This document shows positions 6,657 to 12,695 of a stretch of DNA of 13,081 bases, in pieces; the stretch's first letter is position 1; every line of letters begins with the position of its first letter. The translations under genes and the position numbers were made by a program. The notes beneath the pieces are model-generated. The model searched no databases. It worked only from the letters and a program-made list of their open reading frames with translations, and was not told the origin of the DNA. The stretch comes from CALWOS01 sp963595735 (GTDB lineage Bacteria; Bacillota; Clostridia; Oscillospirales; Oscillospiraceae): NCBI GenBank assembly GCA_963595735.1, contig CAVBJJ010000045.1:1-13081 (forward strand), written 5' to 3'.

Positions 6657-6692
6657 ATGCAAAAGGCACCCCGGTCGGGGTGCCTTTTGCAT
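6657..6692. terminator. Bidirectional intrinsic terminator between cysS and the PsuG-like gene
   Basis: A perfect inverted repeat with 17-bp arms and a 2-nt centre: ATGCAAAAGGCACCCCG, GT, then its complement. The GC core GGCACCCCG is flanked by AAAA on one side and TTTT on the other, so each strand shows a GC hairpin followed by a short T run. It sits between two convergent genes, 20 bp after cysS and 16 bp before the end of the minus-strand gene, and can serve both. Confidence 0.85.
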
Positions 6693-6708
6693 TTGCAGAA
6701 TCGAATTC

Positions 6709-7473
6709 TCACAGCTGGCGTGCCAGGCGCAGATTTCTGCAAAAAGCCTCCAACTGCATTCGGGAGCTGTCTCCCTGGGTCTGGGCGTCCAGCGAGGCAT
6801 TGACCGCCGGGTGAAAGCGCCCGCCGGCTGCGGCCACCGCAGCCGCCTCCTTCGCCGCCCGGGTCAACATCGCCCGGTCGCCCAAGCGCGCCGACAGGGG
6901 GATGGGCTGCAGCAGCAGGCTGTGGGGCGCGATCGCCTCCCCCGGATGCCAGCGCCCGGCCAGTGGAACCGCCGGAAGCCGGAACAGAAAGCCGTTGTTT
7001 TCCGCCCCCGCCGTTCCCAGCACCCGTACCCCGGCGCGGGCAAACCAGTCCATGGTCTCGGCGGCGTGGAGCACATCCTTCGGCGCGGTGGCCAGCAGGG
7101 AGACCGGCAGATCCCGCAGGGCGGGCATATCGCTGCACACCCGGTCGGCCTTTGTCCCGCCGATGCCGCCCATGCCGCAGGTGACCACCAGGGGGATGCC
7201 CAACTCCGCCGCGGCACACATCGTCCCCCCGGCGGTAAGGGCGGCGGTCAGCCCCTGCTGCCGCACCTGTTCCCACTGGGCGCCGTCTACCCGGGCGGTG
7301 TTGGCGCTGTCTCGCCGCAGGGGAAGATACTCCCGCAGACTGCCCACCCGCAGGCGGCCGCGCTCCAGCCAGGCCAGCTCCGCACCAAAATCCGCCTCCC
7401 GCGCCAGCAGCTCCGCCTCCGTGCAGGATGGCAGGCCGTGGGTCAGCAAGGCCGTTTCCGCCAGAAATTTCAT
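6709..7473 (-). CDS. Pseudouridine-5'-phosphate glycosidase-like protein (indigoidine synthase A family), divergent
   Basis: A 254-residue protein related to PsuG/IndA, which cleave pseudouridine 5'-phosphate to uracil and ribose 5-phosphate. ETALLTHGLP (6-15) matches the family ESTIISHGMP start and keeps the catalytic Glu (E6). GGTMCAAAELGIPLVVTCGMGGIGG (82-106) matches the next block. The metal-binding Asp is D115 in SDMPAL, and the Schiff-base Lys is K132 in TAPKDVLHAAETMDWF. Compared with known members of about 300 residues it lacks some N-terminal residues, the usual histidine after GGIGG is replaced by T-K, and the C-terminal part diverges strongly. No pseudouridine kinase (PsuK) is adjacent. 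It may act on another C-glycoside or phosphate ester. The ATG at 7473 follows GGGAGGG; TATAAT lies upstream at 7503-7508. Confidence 0.8.
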   Translation of the reverse strand: MKFLAETALLTHGLPSCTEAELLAREADFGAELAWLERGRLRVGSLREYLPLRRDSANTARVDGAQWEQVRQQGLTAALTAGGTMCAAAELGIPLVVTCGMGGIGGTKADRVCSDMPALRDLPVSLLATAPKDVLHAAETMDWFARAGVRVLGTAGAENNGFLFRLPAVPLAGRWHPGEAIAPHSLLLQPIPLSARLGDRAMLTRAAKEAAAVAAAGGRFHPAVNASLDAQTQGDSSRMQLEAFCRNLRLARQL

Positions 7474-7502
7474 GATTCGCCCTCCCTTTTGGCTTTTTTC
7501 TT

Positions 7503-7531
7503 ATTATACCACGGCAGGTTTCCCGGCGCAA
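7503..7531 (-). promoter_or_regulatory. Promoter of the PsuG-like gene (predicted)
   Basis: On the reverse strand a consensus TATAAT (7503-7508) has a moderate -35, TTGCGC (7526-7531), 17 bp upstream. The predicted start near 7497 gives a leader of about 24 nt holding the GGGAGGG ribosome site. Confidence 0.6.
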
Positions 7532-7536
7532 ACACC

Positions 7537-7565
7537 TTGTCATTTCCCCGGACAGCTGGCATAAT
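7537..7565 (+). promoter_or_regulatory. Promoter of the hexapeptide acetyltransferase gene (predicted)
   Basis: TTGTCA (7537-7542), a 17-bp spacer and CATAAT (7560-7565). The -35 box is only 5 bp from that of the opposing PsuG-like promoter, so the two head-to-head genes could be controlled by the same bound protein. Confidence 0.6.
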
Positions 7566-7593
7566 AGACCCAGCAGACAAAGGAGGGCTTTTT

Positions 7594-8172
7594 ATGGAAT
7601 TGCAGGAATTTTTGTCCCGGATGGCCAGCGGCGAGCGCATTGTTTCCGGCTCGGAGACCGCCGAGATGATGCACCGTCTGGCACAGGAGGCGCTGCGCCT
7701 TACCGCCGAGATCAACACCGGCTACCACAGCCCGGCGGAGCTGACCGCGTTGATGACCCAACTGACGGGGCGCGCCCCCGGCGCAGGCTTTTCCCTGTTC
7801 CCGCCGTTTTATACCGACTGCGGCAAAAACATCCGCTTGGGCAAGCAGGTGTTTCTCAACTCCGGCTGCCGCTTTCAGGATCAGGGCGGCATTACCATCG
7901 GGGACGGCTGTTTTCTCGGCCACATGGTGGTGATCGCCACGCTGAACCATGTGGAGAATCCCGCCCACCGGGCGGATCTCTTTCCCAAGCCGGTGCGGCT
8001 GGGAAACCGGGTCTGGGTCGGCGCAAACGCCACGATTCTTCCCGGCGTGACGATCGGGGACGGCGCGATCGTCGCCGCCGGTGCTGTGGTCACGCGGGAT
8101 GTACCGCCAAACACGGTCGTTGCCGGCGTTCCGGCAAAGCTGCTGCGACGCATCCACAGCGCGGAAGCCTGA
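7594..8172 (+). CDS. Hexapeptide-repeat sugar O-acetyltransferase (LacA/Maa/NodL-like)
   Basis: A 192-residue acetyltransferase predicted to O-acetylate a sugar or related hydroxyl with acetyl-CoA in the cytoplasm. The helical N-terminal 60 residues (MELQEFLSRMASGERI) replace the classical Mac domain and are only distantly like it. The beta-helix follows: FPPFYTDCGKNIRLG, VFLNSGCRFQDQGGITIGDG, then the catalytic-His region ATLNHVENPAHR (H119). The end is LGNRVWVGANATILPGVTIG, VAAGAVVTRDVPPNTVVAGV and PAKLLRRI. The ATG at 7594 has AGGAGGG 6 nt upstream; the open frame further upstream is shadow of the PsuG-like gene. It sits head to head with that glycosidase, which suggests shared regulation but does not give the substrate. 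Confidence 0.9.
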   Translation: MELQEFLSRMASGERIVSGSETAEMMHRLAQEALRLTAEINTGYHSPAELTALMTQLTGRAPGAGFSLFPPFYTDCGKNIRLGKQVFLNSGCRFQDQGGITIGDGCFLGHMVVIATLNHVENPAHRADLFPKPVRLGNRVWVGANATILPGVTIGDGAIVAAGAVVTRDVPPNTVVAGVPAKLLRRIHSAEA

Positions 8173-8317
8173 TGCGGGCTGCAAGACTGCGCGAACCACC
8201 ATGCGCCCATACTCGGCATTGATTTCTCTTGCGACATACCTGAAATATTCTATCCTATTTTCCGTCTCATACTGTAGAGGGCAAAACGAGAGAGTTTCTT
8301 GGAAGGGAGTAATAGCA

Positions 8318-8632
8318 ATGAAGCCCTATCAGAAAATCCCTTTGGCAGCCGCGCTTGTGCTTGCAGTCGGTGGAGGCTGTGCTGCCCATCGGATACACAG
8401 TGTCCAAAAGAGTTATTATCCCATGGCGGGAGAGGTCACAATCACGGACAAGTCCGAATCCGGAGACGAACACTATATTGTGATCGACGATGCCACCGGA
8501 GAACAATTTACCCTGTCTTGCAGTGCCAAGGAGTATGCCAGCGTGCAAATCGGGGATACGGTCAATTGCGAACGCCACCAGAGCATTGTGACACATAAAG
8601 GGAGCGTGCATAAGATAGTGGCGCTTGATTAA
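8318..8632 (+). CDS. Small exported or membrane-anchored protein, unknown function
   Basis: A 104-residue protein I do not recognise. The N-terminus MKPYQKIPLAAALVLAVGGG has a basic start and a hydrophobic stretch (8-20), ending at C21. The residues before the cysteine are G-G-G rather than the usual L-x-A/G, so it may be a poor lipobox or just a signal anchor. Residues 36-102 alternate strand-like segments: AGEVTITDKSESG, EHYIVIDDATGEQFTLSCSAKEY, IGDTVNCERHQ, KGSVHKIVALD. They look like a small beta-barrel (OB-like) domain outside the membrane. Two further cysteines (C68, C84) could form a disulfide. The ATG at 8318 follows AAGGGAG. The gene and its upstream 145 bp appear more AT-rich than the neighbours, which may indicate separate ancestry. 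I see no convincing promoter in 8173-8317. Confidence 0.7.
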   Translation: MKPYQKIPLAAALVLAVGGGCAAHRIHSVQKSYYPMAGEVTITDKSESGDEHYIVIDDATGEQFTLSCSAKEYASVQIGDTVNCERHQSIVTHKGSVHKIVALD

Positions 8633-8684
8633 GCATCGCCCCCTCTTGTATTCGGCAAAGCGGAAAATTTTATTAGGATACAGC

Positions 8685-8882
8685 TTGTCAAAAAACTATA
8701 TGACGGGGCGCCTGCCCTCGGCTCTCCCTCTGGGAGCGCTGTCGCCACAGGCGACTGAGAGGGTCGTGCAGATATTCAAGCCCCGGGGTTCCTATAGTAT
8801 GGTCATTGTCTGCCCTCTCCGTCTTCGCTGCGCGCAGCCACCTCTCCCAAAGGGCGAGGCAAGGACGCCTGCTTTTTGACAG
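8685..8882. repeat. MITE-like intergenic repeat, second family (element C)
   Basis: About 198 bp between TTGTCAAAAAA (8685-8695) and TTTTTGACAG (8873-8882), which form terminal inverted repeats of the same TGTCAAAAA type as copy A. Inside are CTCCCTCTGGGAG, GTCGCCACAGGCGAC (6-bp arms), GAGAGGG and CCTCTCCCAAAGGGCGAGG, giving several small hairpins. I recall near-identical GGCTCTCCCTCTGGGAG and GGCGACTGAGAGGG sequences as very common intergenic repeats in gut Clostridia. That is memory, not a search. No gene is present. This fills most of the gap between the small exported protein and the surface-protein gene. Confidence 0.6.
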
Positions 8883-8886
8883 ACAA

Positions 8887-8935
8887 AGGGCAGGAAAGCG
8901 GGGAACTCTCCCCGGCTTTCCTGCCCTGTTTTTTT
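8887..8935 (+). terminator. Strong intrinsic terminator, possibly bidirectional
   Basis: AGGGCAGGAAAGC-GGGGA, a 4-nt loop, then TCCCC-G-GCTTTCCTGCCCT (8887-8927), with one bulged base, followed by TGTTTTTTT. It terminates plus-strand transcription, presumably from the small exported protein gene, 250 bp after its stop. On the minus strand only TTTGTCT follows, so termination of the surface-protein transcript there is possible but weaker. Confidence 0.82.
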
Positions 8936-9025
8936 GCTATTTATGCTGTCTTACAGAAAGCGCTTCCCGCGCCCTGCATATTCGGTTCAGTGAACCATTT
9001 GCTTGAAAAAAAATATTTCGCTGTT

Positions 9026-12000
9026 TCAGGCCACATCTCCGGGGTTGGTGGAGGTGTTGCTGTCCGCCCATTCCCGTTCCAGCGCTGCCCAGTCCCGCAT
9101 TTTCTGCATTCCGATCCAGGTCTCCCGGCTCTGCTGGTCGGCGCGGGTGTAGTCGTGGGAGTTTGTCGCCTCCTGGATATCCGCATAATACCAGGCGCCT
9201 GTGTCCTTGTTGTCCGGCCAGACGATCATATCCGTCCGGGTGGCCAGCTTGCTGCCCTCCGGCGTTCTGCCAAGGGTGCGGTTGACGATGGCCACGGCCT
9301 CGGCGCGGCTGATGGGAGCATTGGGACGGAAGCTGCCGTCCGGATAGCCGTCGATCAATCCCATGCTGGCTGCGGCGCGAATGGCGTCCGCCGCCCAGCT
9401 GTCGCTGATGTCGTTGAAGAACTGCTCTGTGCCGGTGTATTGATACTGGAAGAATCCGGTTGCCAGCTTTACGAATTCCGCCCGGGTGATGGGCGCATCC
9501 GGGGCAAAGCTGCCGTCGGGGTAGCCGCTGACAACGCCCAGCTTGTGCAAGGTCGCCGCGGCGTGGTTATACCAGTCCGCCGGGGTCACATCGCTAAAGG
9601 GCGCTTTGTCGCCCCAGTTTGCTTTGCGGCTTTCCTCCTTAAGCAGACGGAAGAAAATGGTCGTTGCCTCAGCGCGGGTGATCTCCGCTTCGGGGTGTAC
9701 CAGGCCGTCCTCCCGGCCGATGATGTAGCCAAAGTGCTGCTTGGTCTCCAGATCCGGCGGGTTCACATGGTGTCCGCCTCCGCTACCCTTGATGGTATAA
9801 GACACTGTGGGTTTGCGGAAGTTCTCCGGCACACCAGCCAGCCCCTCGCTGTCCACAGGATAGAGGGTAGCGCGATTGTTGGTGTACAGGCCGGCATAGT
9901 TCTGGCTGCCGTCCGCGTCAAATTGGCCGTAGGTTCCCCGGCTGGTCTTGGGGTTCAGCAGCTTTACCGCATAAGTCAGCTGCACGGGGGCTTCCTTGGT
10001 CACAGCCTCGTTAATAAAGAGAACAAAGTGTTCCCCCTCCTGTTCCGCCGGAACATAGTGCAGCACAAAGCGGTAAGCCTCGTTGTTGCCCTCCACAGCC
10101 GCGGCCTGGGTAGCCACGGGAGGAAGCTCCGTTCGGAGGCCGAAGCCATAGGTATTTTCGTCCAGCGCGGTCTTGTCCAGCGCCACACCGCCCACAGTCA
10201 GCTCCAGCTGCTCGATGTCGTTAACAAAGGTGAAGTCGTAGTCCTCTGCTGCATAGCCCATGTAGTCCTCGATGCGGGACCCGGCGTCCACCGGACAGAT
10301 CTCCGCCACGGCCTGTGGCGTCGCCTCGCCCGTCTCCGGCAGCTGCTCGGAAAGCGCCGGCAGGGACAGGGTCACATGGGAAACATAGTCCTTGTCCAAA
10401 TTGGTCGCGGTCTTGGATTTGGGAATGCTGCTGTGGGGATCGTCCGGCTCCACCGGCATAATGACCCGGTGCGCAGCCTTGAGGGCGAAAGCACTGTGCT
10501 CCTCCGGCGCTGCATAGGGCTGCACATAGCCCGGCTGGCTGTGGGCGTCCCAGCGCGCGCCATACTGCAAGGTGGCCGTGCCGTCCTCGCCGGTGACCGT
10601 TTCCGGCATACCGTCCTCGTACCAGCCGTCGATCTCCTCGCTGCAATCCGCCAGCTTCCACCGGGAGCCGATGCCCGGCAGCTGAACGGTGGTACCGCCC
10701 TCGCCGCGGTTGAAGTCAAATAGGTCGTCGCCCGCCGTGCTTGCGCGGTTATTATAGATCACGGCCTGTGTCAGATCTGCCTGCACGCCCTTGGCCGTGG
10801 CCGCGATAGGGCTGTCCAGACATACCCCGCCGCCGATGTTGGCGCTGTTTTCCATCAGGCTTCCGCCCTGCACCCGGAGCTTTGCCCCGTTCGCGGCATA
10901 CAGTCCCCCGCCGCTGCCGGTGGCAATGTTTCCGGTGATGCTGCAATCTTGCAGCAGCGCTTCGCTGTCCTGGGCGCTTCCCTTATCCTGGATGCAAACG
11001 CCGCCGCCATTTCTGCCTGCGGTGTTGTTGATAATACTGCCGGTGGCCGTGATCGTGGAATACCAGCCATACAGCCCGCCGCCGTCCTTCTCGGCCTCGT
11101 TCGCCTCCAGCGTTCCGTCAATATCGACTTCCGCTGCATAGGTGTAAATCGCGCCACCGAAAGCGGCCTTGTTGTTCCGGAATTCCGCATCCTTGACCTG
11201 CAGACTGCTGTTGGTCTGCATATGGATCGCGCCGCCGGTCGAGCTTGCCGTGTTGCCCTCCAGCAGGGTCACGCCCTCCTGACTGTGCTCCAGCGTAAGA
11301 GCAAGCTCCATGCCCGCAATCGCACCGCCGTAAGCGGCGGAATTGTCCTGGAAGCTGCAATCCGTGATCTGCATGGTGCCGTGGTCACAGTAGACCGCGC
11401 CGCCCATACTGGCGGCTGTGTTGTCTGCAAAGCGGCAGCGCGTAAGCTCCGCCGTGCCGTTTCCGGCAATGCTGACCGCACCGCCGGAGCCGCTTGCTCT
11501 CGTCTCGCTGTTATTGAGAAACTTTGTGTCCCGGGCGGCAAAGCTGCCGTTTTCATACACAAAAGAAACCGCAACCGCCTTATTTGTGCTGTTCTCGATC
11601 GTGCAGTTTTCAAGTGTCAAGTCGCAGGGCCAGGAGATCGCACCGCCGGAAGACCCGGACGCCGCGCCGTTGCGCAGCGTTCCGTTTTTCACGGTCAGGG
11701 CGCAGCGGTCTGTGCGGCTGTCTGTCTGGATGCCGAGAATGCAGCGTGTTTCCCCCTTGCCGTCGATGGCAAACCCGTTCAGATCTAGGGTCAATGCCGT
11801 CGGCGTTTGCTTTTTGCTGTTCATGTTGATCGTTGCTGTCCCCTCGCAGTCTTGCAGCAAGGTGATCGTGTCGCCGGTTTGGGCGGCACTGATTGCCGCC
11901 CGCAGGGTCGTGTATTCTGTGTCGCCGATCTTGGCCGCATTGGTCGAGACGGGCGGCGTTTCGCCCGCGTCCTCTCCTGCCGCCAGGGCGCTGCCGCCGG

Positions 12001-12067
12001 CCAGCGTACACAGCATGGCCGCCGCGAGCAGCAGGGAAAGGCCTTTTTTCCATACCTGTCGCATCAT
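9026..12067 (-). CDS. Secreted beta-helix surface protein with three SLH domains
   Basis: A 1013-residue exported protein probably bound to secondary cell-wall polymer. A signal peptide (1-30) has KKGLSLLLAAAMLCTLAGGSALAA with cleavage near residue 29-30. Residues 46-70 (KIGDTEYTTLRAAISAAQTG) lead into a right-handed beta-helix, about 75-450. This carries some nine repeats pairing FxxN-like with GGA[IV] or GGG[LV] motifs, for example FADNTAASMGGAV, FQDNSAAYGGAI and FRNNKAAFGGAI; this resembles chlamydial Pmp repeats. A pilin-like isopeptide-type region is likely at about 590-735 (APVQLTYAVKLLNP). Three SLH domains follow at about 778-822, 824-875 and 884-935, with GYPDGSFAPDAPITRAEF and GYPDGSFRPNAPISRAEA. 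The last 75 residues (WYYADIQEATNSHDY) are a known extension. The ATG at 12067 follows GGAGG. No promoter is seen in the 79 bp upstream, so it is probably co-transcribed with the 58-aa RHH gene. Its ligand is unknown; adhesion is inferred. Confidence 0.93.
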   Translation of the reverse strand: MMRQVWKKGLSLLLAAAMLCTLAGGSALAAGEDAGETPPVSTNAAKIGDTEYTTLRAAISAAQTGDTITLLQDCEGTATINMNSKKQTPTALTLDLNGFAIDGKGETRCILGIQTDSRTDRCALTVKNGTLRNGAASGSSGGAISWPCDLTLENCTIENSTNKAVAVSFVYENGSFAARDTKFLNNSETRASGSGGAVSIAGNGTAELTRCRFADNTAASMGGAVYCDHGTMQITDCSFQDNSAAYGGAIAGMELALTLEHSQEGVTLLEGNTASSTGGAIHMQTNSSLQVKDAEFRNNKAAFGGAIYTYAAEVDIDGTLEANEAEKDGGGLYGWYSTITATGSIINNTAGRNGGGVCIQDKGSAQDSEALLQDCSITGNIATGSGGGLYAANGAKLRVQGGSLMENSANIGGGVCLDSPIAATAKGVQADLTQAVIYNNRASTAGDDLFDFNRGEGGTTVQLPGIGSRWKLADCSEEIDGWYEDGMPETVTGEDGTATLQYGARWDAHSQPGYVQPYAAPEEHSAFALKAAHRVIMPVEPDDPHSSIPKSKTATNLDKDYVSHVTLSLPALSEQLPETGEATPQAVAEICPVDAGSRIEDYMGYAAEDYDFTFVNDIEQLELTVGGVALDKTALDENTYGFGLRTELPPVATQAAAVEGNNEAYRFVLHYVPAEQEGEHFVLFINEAVTKEAPVQLTYAVKLLNPKTSRGTYGQFDADGSQNYAGLYTNNRATLYPVDSEGLAGVPENFRKPTVSYTIKGSGGGHHVNPPDLETKQHFGYIIGREDGLVHPEAEITRAEATTIFFRLLKEESRKANWGDKAPFSDVTPADWYNHAAATLHKLGVVSGYPDGSFAPDAPITRAEFVKLATGFFQYQYTGTEQFFNDISDSWAADAIRAAASMGLIDGYPDGSFRPNAPISRAEAVAIVNRTLGRTPEGSKLATRTDMIVWPDNKDTGAWYYADIQEATNSHDYTRADQQSRETWIGMQKMRDWAALEREWADSNTSTNPGDVA

Positions 12068-12146
12068 TTGATTTCCTCCGTTCTTGTCTCATGTGCAGCC
12101 GGCAAAGCCGCAGGCCGCATTTCGCTTTCTGACTCCACCGGCGTGC

Positions 12147-12323
12147 CTAAACAAACCGCAATCCGATCTTTTCGCATTTCCAGTCTGTCAGCCCGCGGGC
12201 AATCAGGCGCTGGAGCATCTCATTTTGGTTGTCCTTGCAGCCCAGCTTACTTCGCATGGCGTCCAGTGCCTGCCGCATTTCCGGTGTCACAGAAAGCAGA
12301 ATTTTTCGATCTTCCTTATCCAT
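12147..12323 (-). CDS. Small ribbon-helix-helix (CopG/Arc-like) protein, 58 aa
   Basis: A short gene reading MDKEDRKILLSVTPEMRQAL, then DAMRSKLGCKDNQNEMLQRL and IARGLTDWKCEKIGLRFV. The pattern is that of an RHH DNA-binding protein: a strand with alternating residues (RKILLSV, 6-12), helix A (TPEMRQALDAMRSKLG), a turn (CKDNQN) and helix B (EMLQRLIARGL). The ATG at 12323 is preceded not by an ordinary ribosome site but by a run of 13 G (12330-12342), six bases upstream. A TTGACA/TATAAT promoter lies at 12374-12401. The surface-protein gene follows 79 bp downstream without a visible promoter or terminator, so this protein may regulate that operon. A divergent second RHH gene starts 159 bp away. 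The fold is inferred from pattern, with moderate certainty. Confidence 0.68.
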   Translation of the reverse strand: MDKEDRKILLSVTPEMRQALDAMRSKLGCKDNQNEMLQRLIARGLTDWKCEKIGLRFV

Positions 12324-12324
12324 C

Positions 12325-12355
12325 GTTCACCCCCCCCCCCCCGCATTCAGTGAAC
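12325..12355 (-). promoter_or_regulatory. G13 homopolymer in a leader hairpin at the ribosome site
   Basis: On the coding (minus) strand the leader reads GTTCAC, then TGAATGC, then G13, then TGAACG and the ATG. GTTCAC (12350-12355) can pair with GTGAAC (12325-12330, using the last G of the run), putting the G tract in the loop. The G run occupies the Shine-Dalgarno position, so changes in its length could alter initiation of the RHH gene. The tract length is as read in this sequence; homopolymers are also error-prone in sequencing. Confidence 0.6.
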
Positions 12356-12373
12356 CACTGATTCGTTTTCTCT

Positions 12374-12401
12374 ATTATATAGGTCACCAATTCACTGTCA
12401 A
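12374..12401 (-). promoter_or_regulatory. Promoter of the 58-aa RHH gene and surface-protein operon (predicted)
   Basis: On the reverse strand a consensus TTGACA (12396-12401) and a consensus TATAAT (12374-12379) are separated by 16 bp. The predicted start near 12367 gives a leader of about 44 nt ending in the G13 tract and the RHH start codon. Confidence 0.72.
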
Positions 12402-12433
12402 TCTTTTCCTGAAAAGCCGACAAAAAACGACAC

Positions 12434-12463
12434 TTTACATCACGGGATATCTTGTATTATAAT
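12434..12463 (+). promoter_or_regulatory. Promoter of the 70-aa RHH gene (predicted)
   Basis: TTTACA (12434-12439) and TATAAT (12458-12463) with an 18-bp spacer. The predicted start near 12470 would leave a leader of only about 13 nt that begins at the AGGTG ribosome site, so the transcript would be almost leaderless. Its -35 box is 32 bp from that of the opposing promoter. Confidence 0.6.
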
Positions 12464-12482
12464 GGCGTGAGAGGTGATAAGC

Positions 12483-12695
12483 ATGGCAACAGAAAGACCC
12501 CGCTACACAGTGTCGGTCAATAACGAAATGTTCAAAGAAATCGAAAACTTCCGCTTTGAAAACCGCTACCAAACGCGGTCAGAAGCAACAGTAGAGCTGA
12601 TTCGTCGCGGACTGGAATCGCTCAAAAAGGAGCAAGAGGACAAGCAGAAGACACAGCCTACTATCACCGATGCACAGGAGAAAAATGCGGGGTAA
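12483..12695 (+). CDS. Ribbon-helix-helix (CopG/Arc-type) DNA-binding protein, 70 aa
   Basis: Residues 4-50 fit the RHH fold: strand PRYTVSV, helix A NNEMFKEIENFRFENR, turn YQTRSE, and helix B ATVELIRRGLESLKKEQEDK. TRSEATVELIRRGL is a typical RHH helix-B motif. The charged tail (KQKTQPTITDAQEKNAG) is probably disordered. Such proteins bind DNA as dimers and act as repressors or antitoxins. There is no toxin-like gene beside it, so a transcription regulator is more likely than an antitoxin. The ATG at 12483 follows GAGAGGTG with normal spacing; a GTG at 12474 is possible but would overlap the ribosome site. It is divergent from the 58-aa RHH gene and ends at a strong terminator. Confidence 0.85.
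   Translation: MATERPRYTVSVNNEMFKEIENFRFENRYQTRSEATVELIRRGLESLKKEQEDKQKTQPTITDAQEKNAG

Noticed and set aside
10328..10342. LPETG motif (residues 576-580) in the surface protein
   Set aside because: It is in the middle of the protein with no following hydrophobic segment or basic tail, so it is not a sortase signal. The protein has SLH domains for anchoring.
8876..10723. 615-codon plus-strand open frame opposite the surface-protein gene
   Set aside because: It runs through a terminator and antisense to a protein with clear SLH domains; no ribosome site or domain pattern.
12483..12695. Toxin-antitoxin interpretation of the RHH gene
   Set aside because: No RelE, MazF, HicA or similar toxin frame is adjacent on either strand; the partner is another RHH-like protein.
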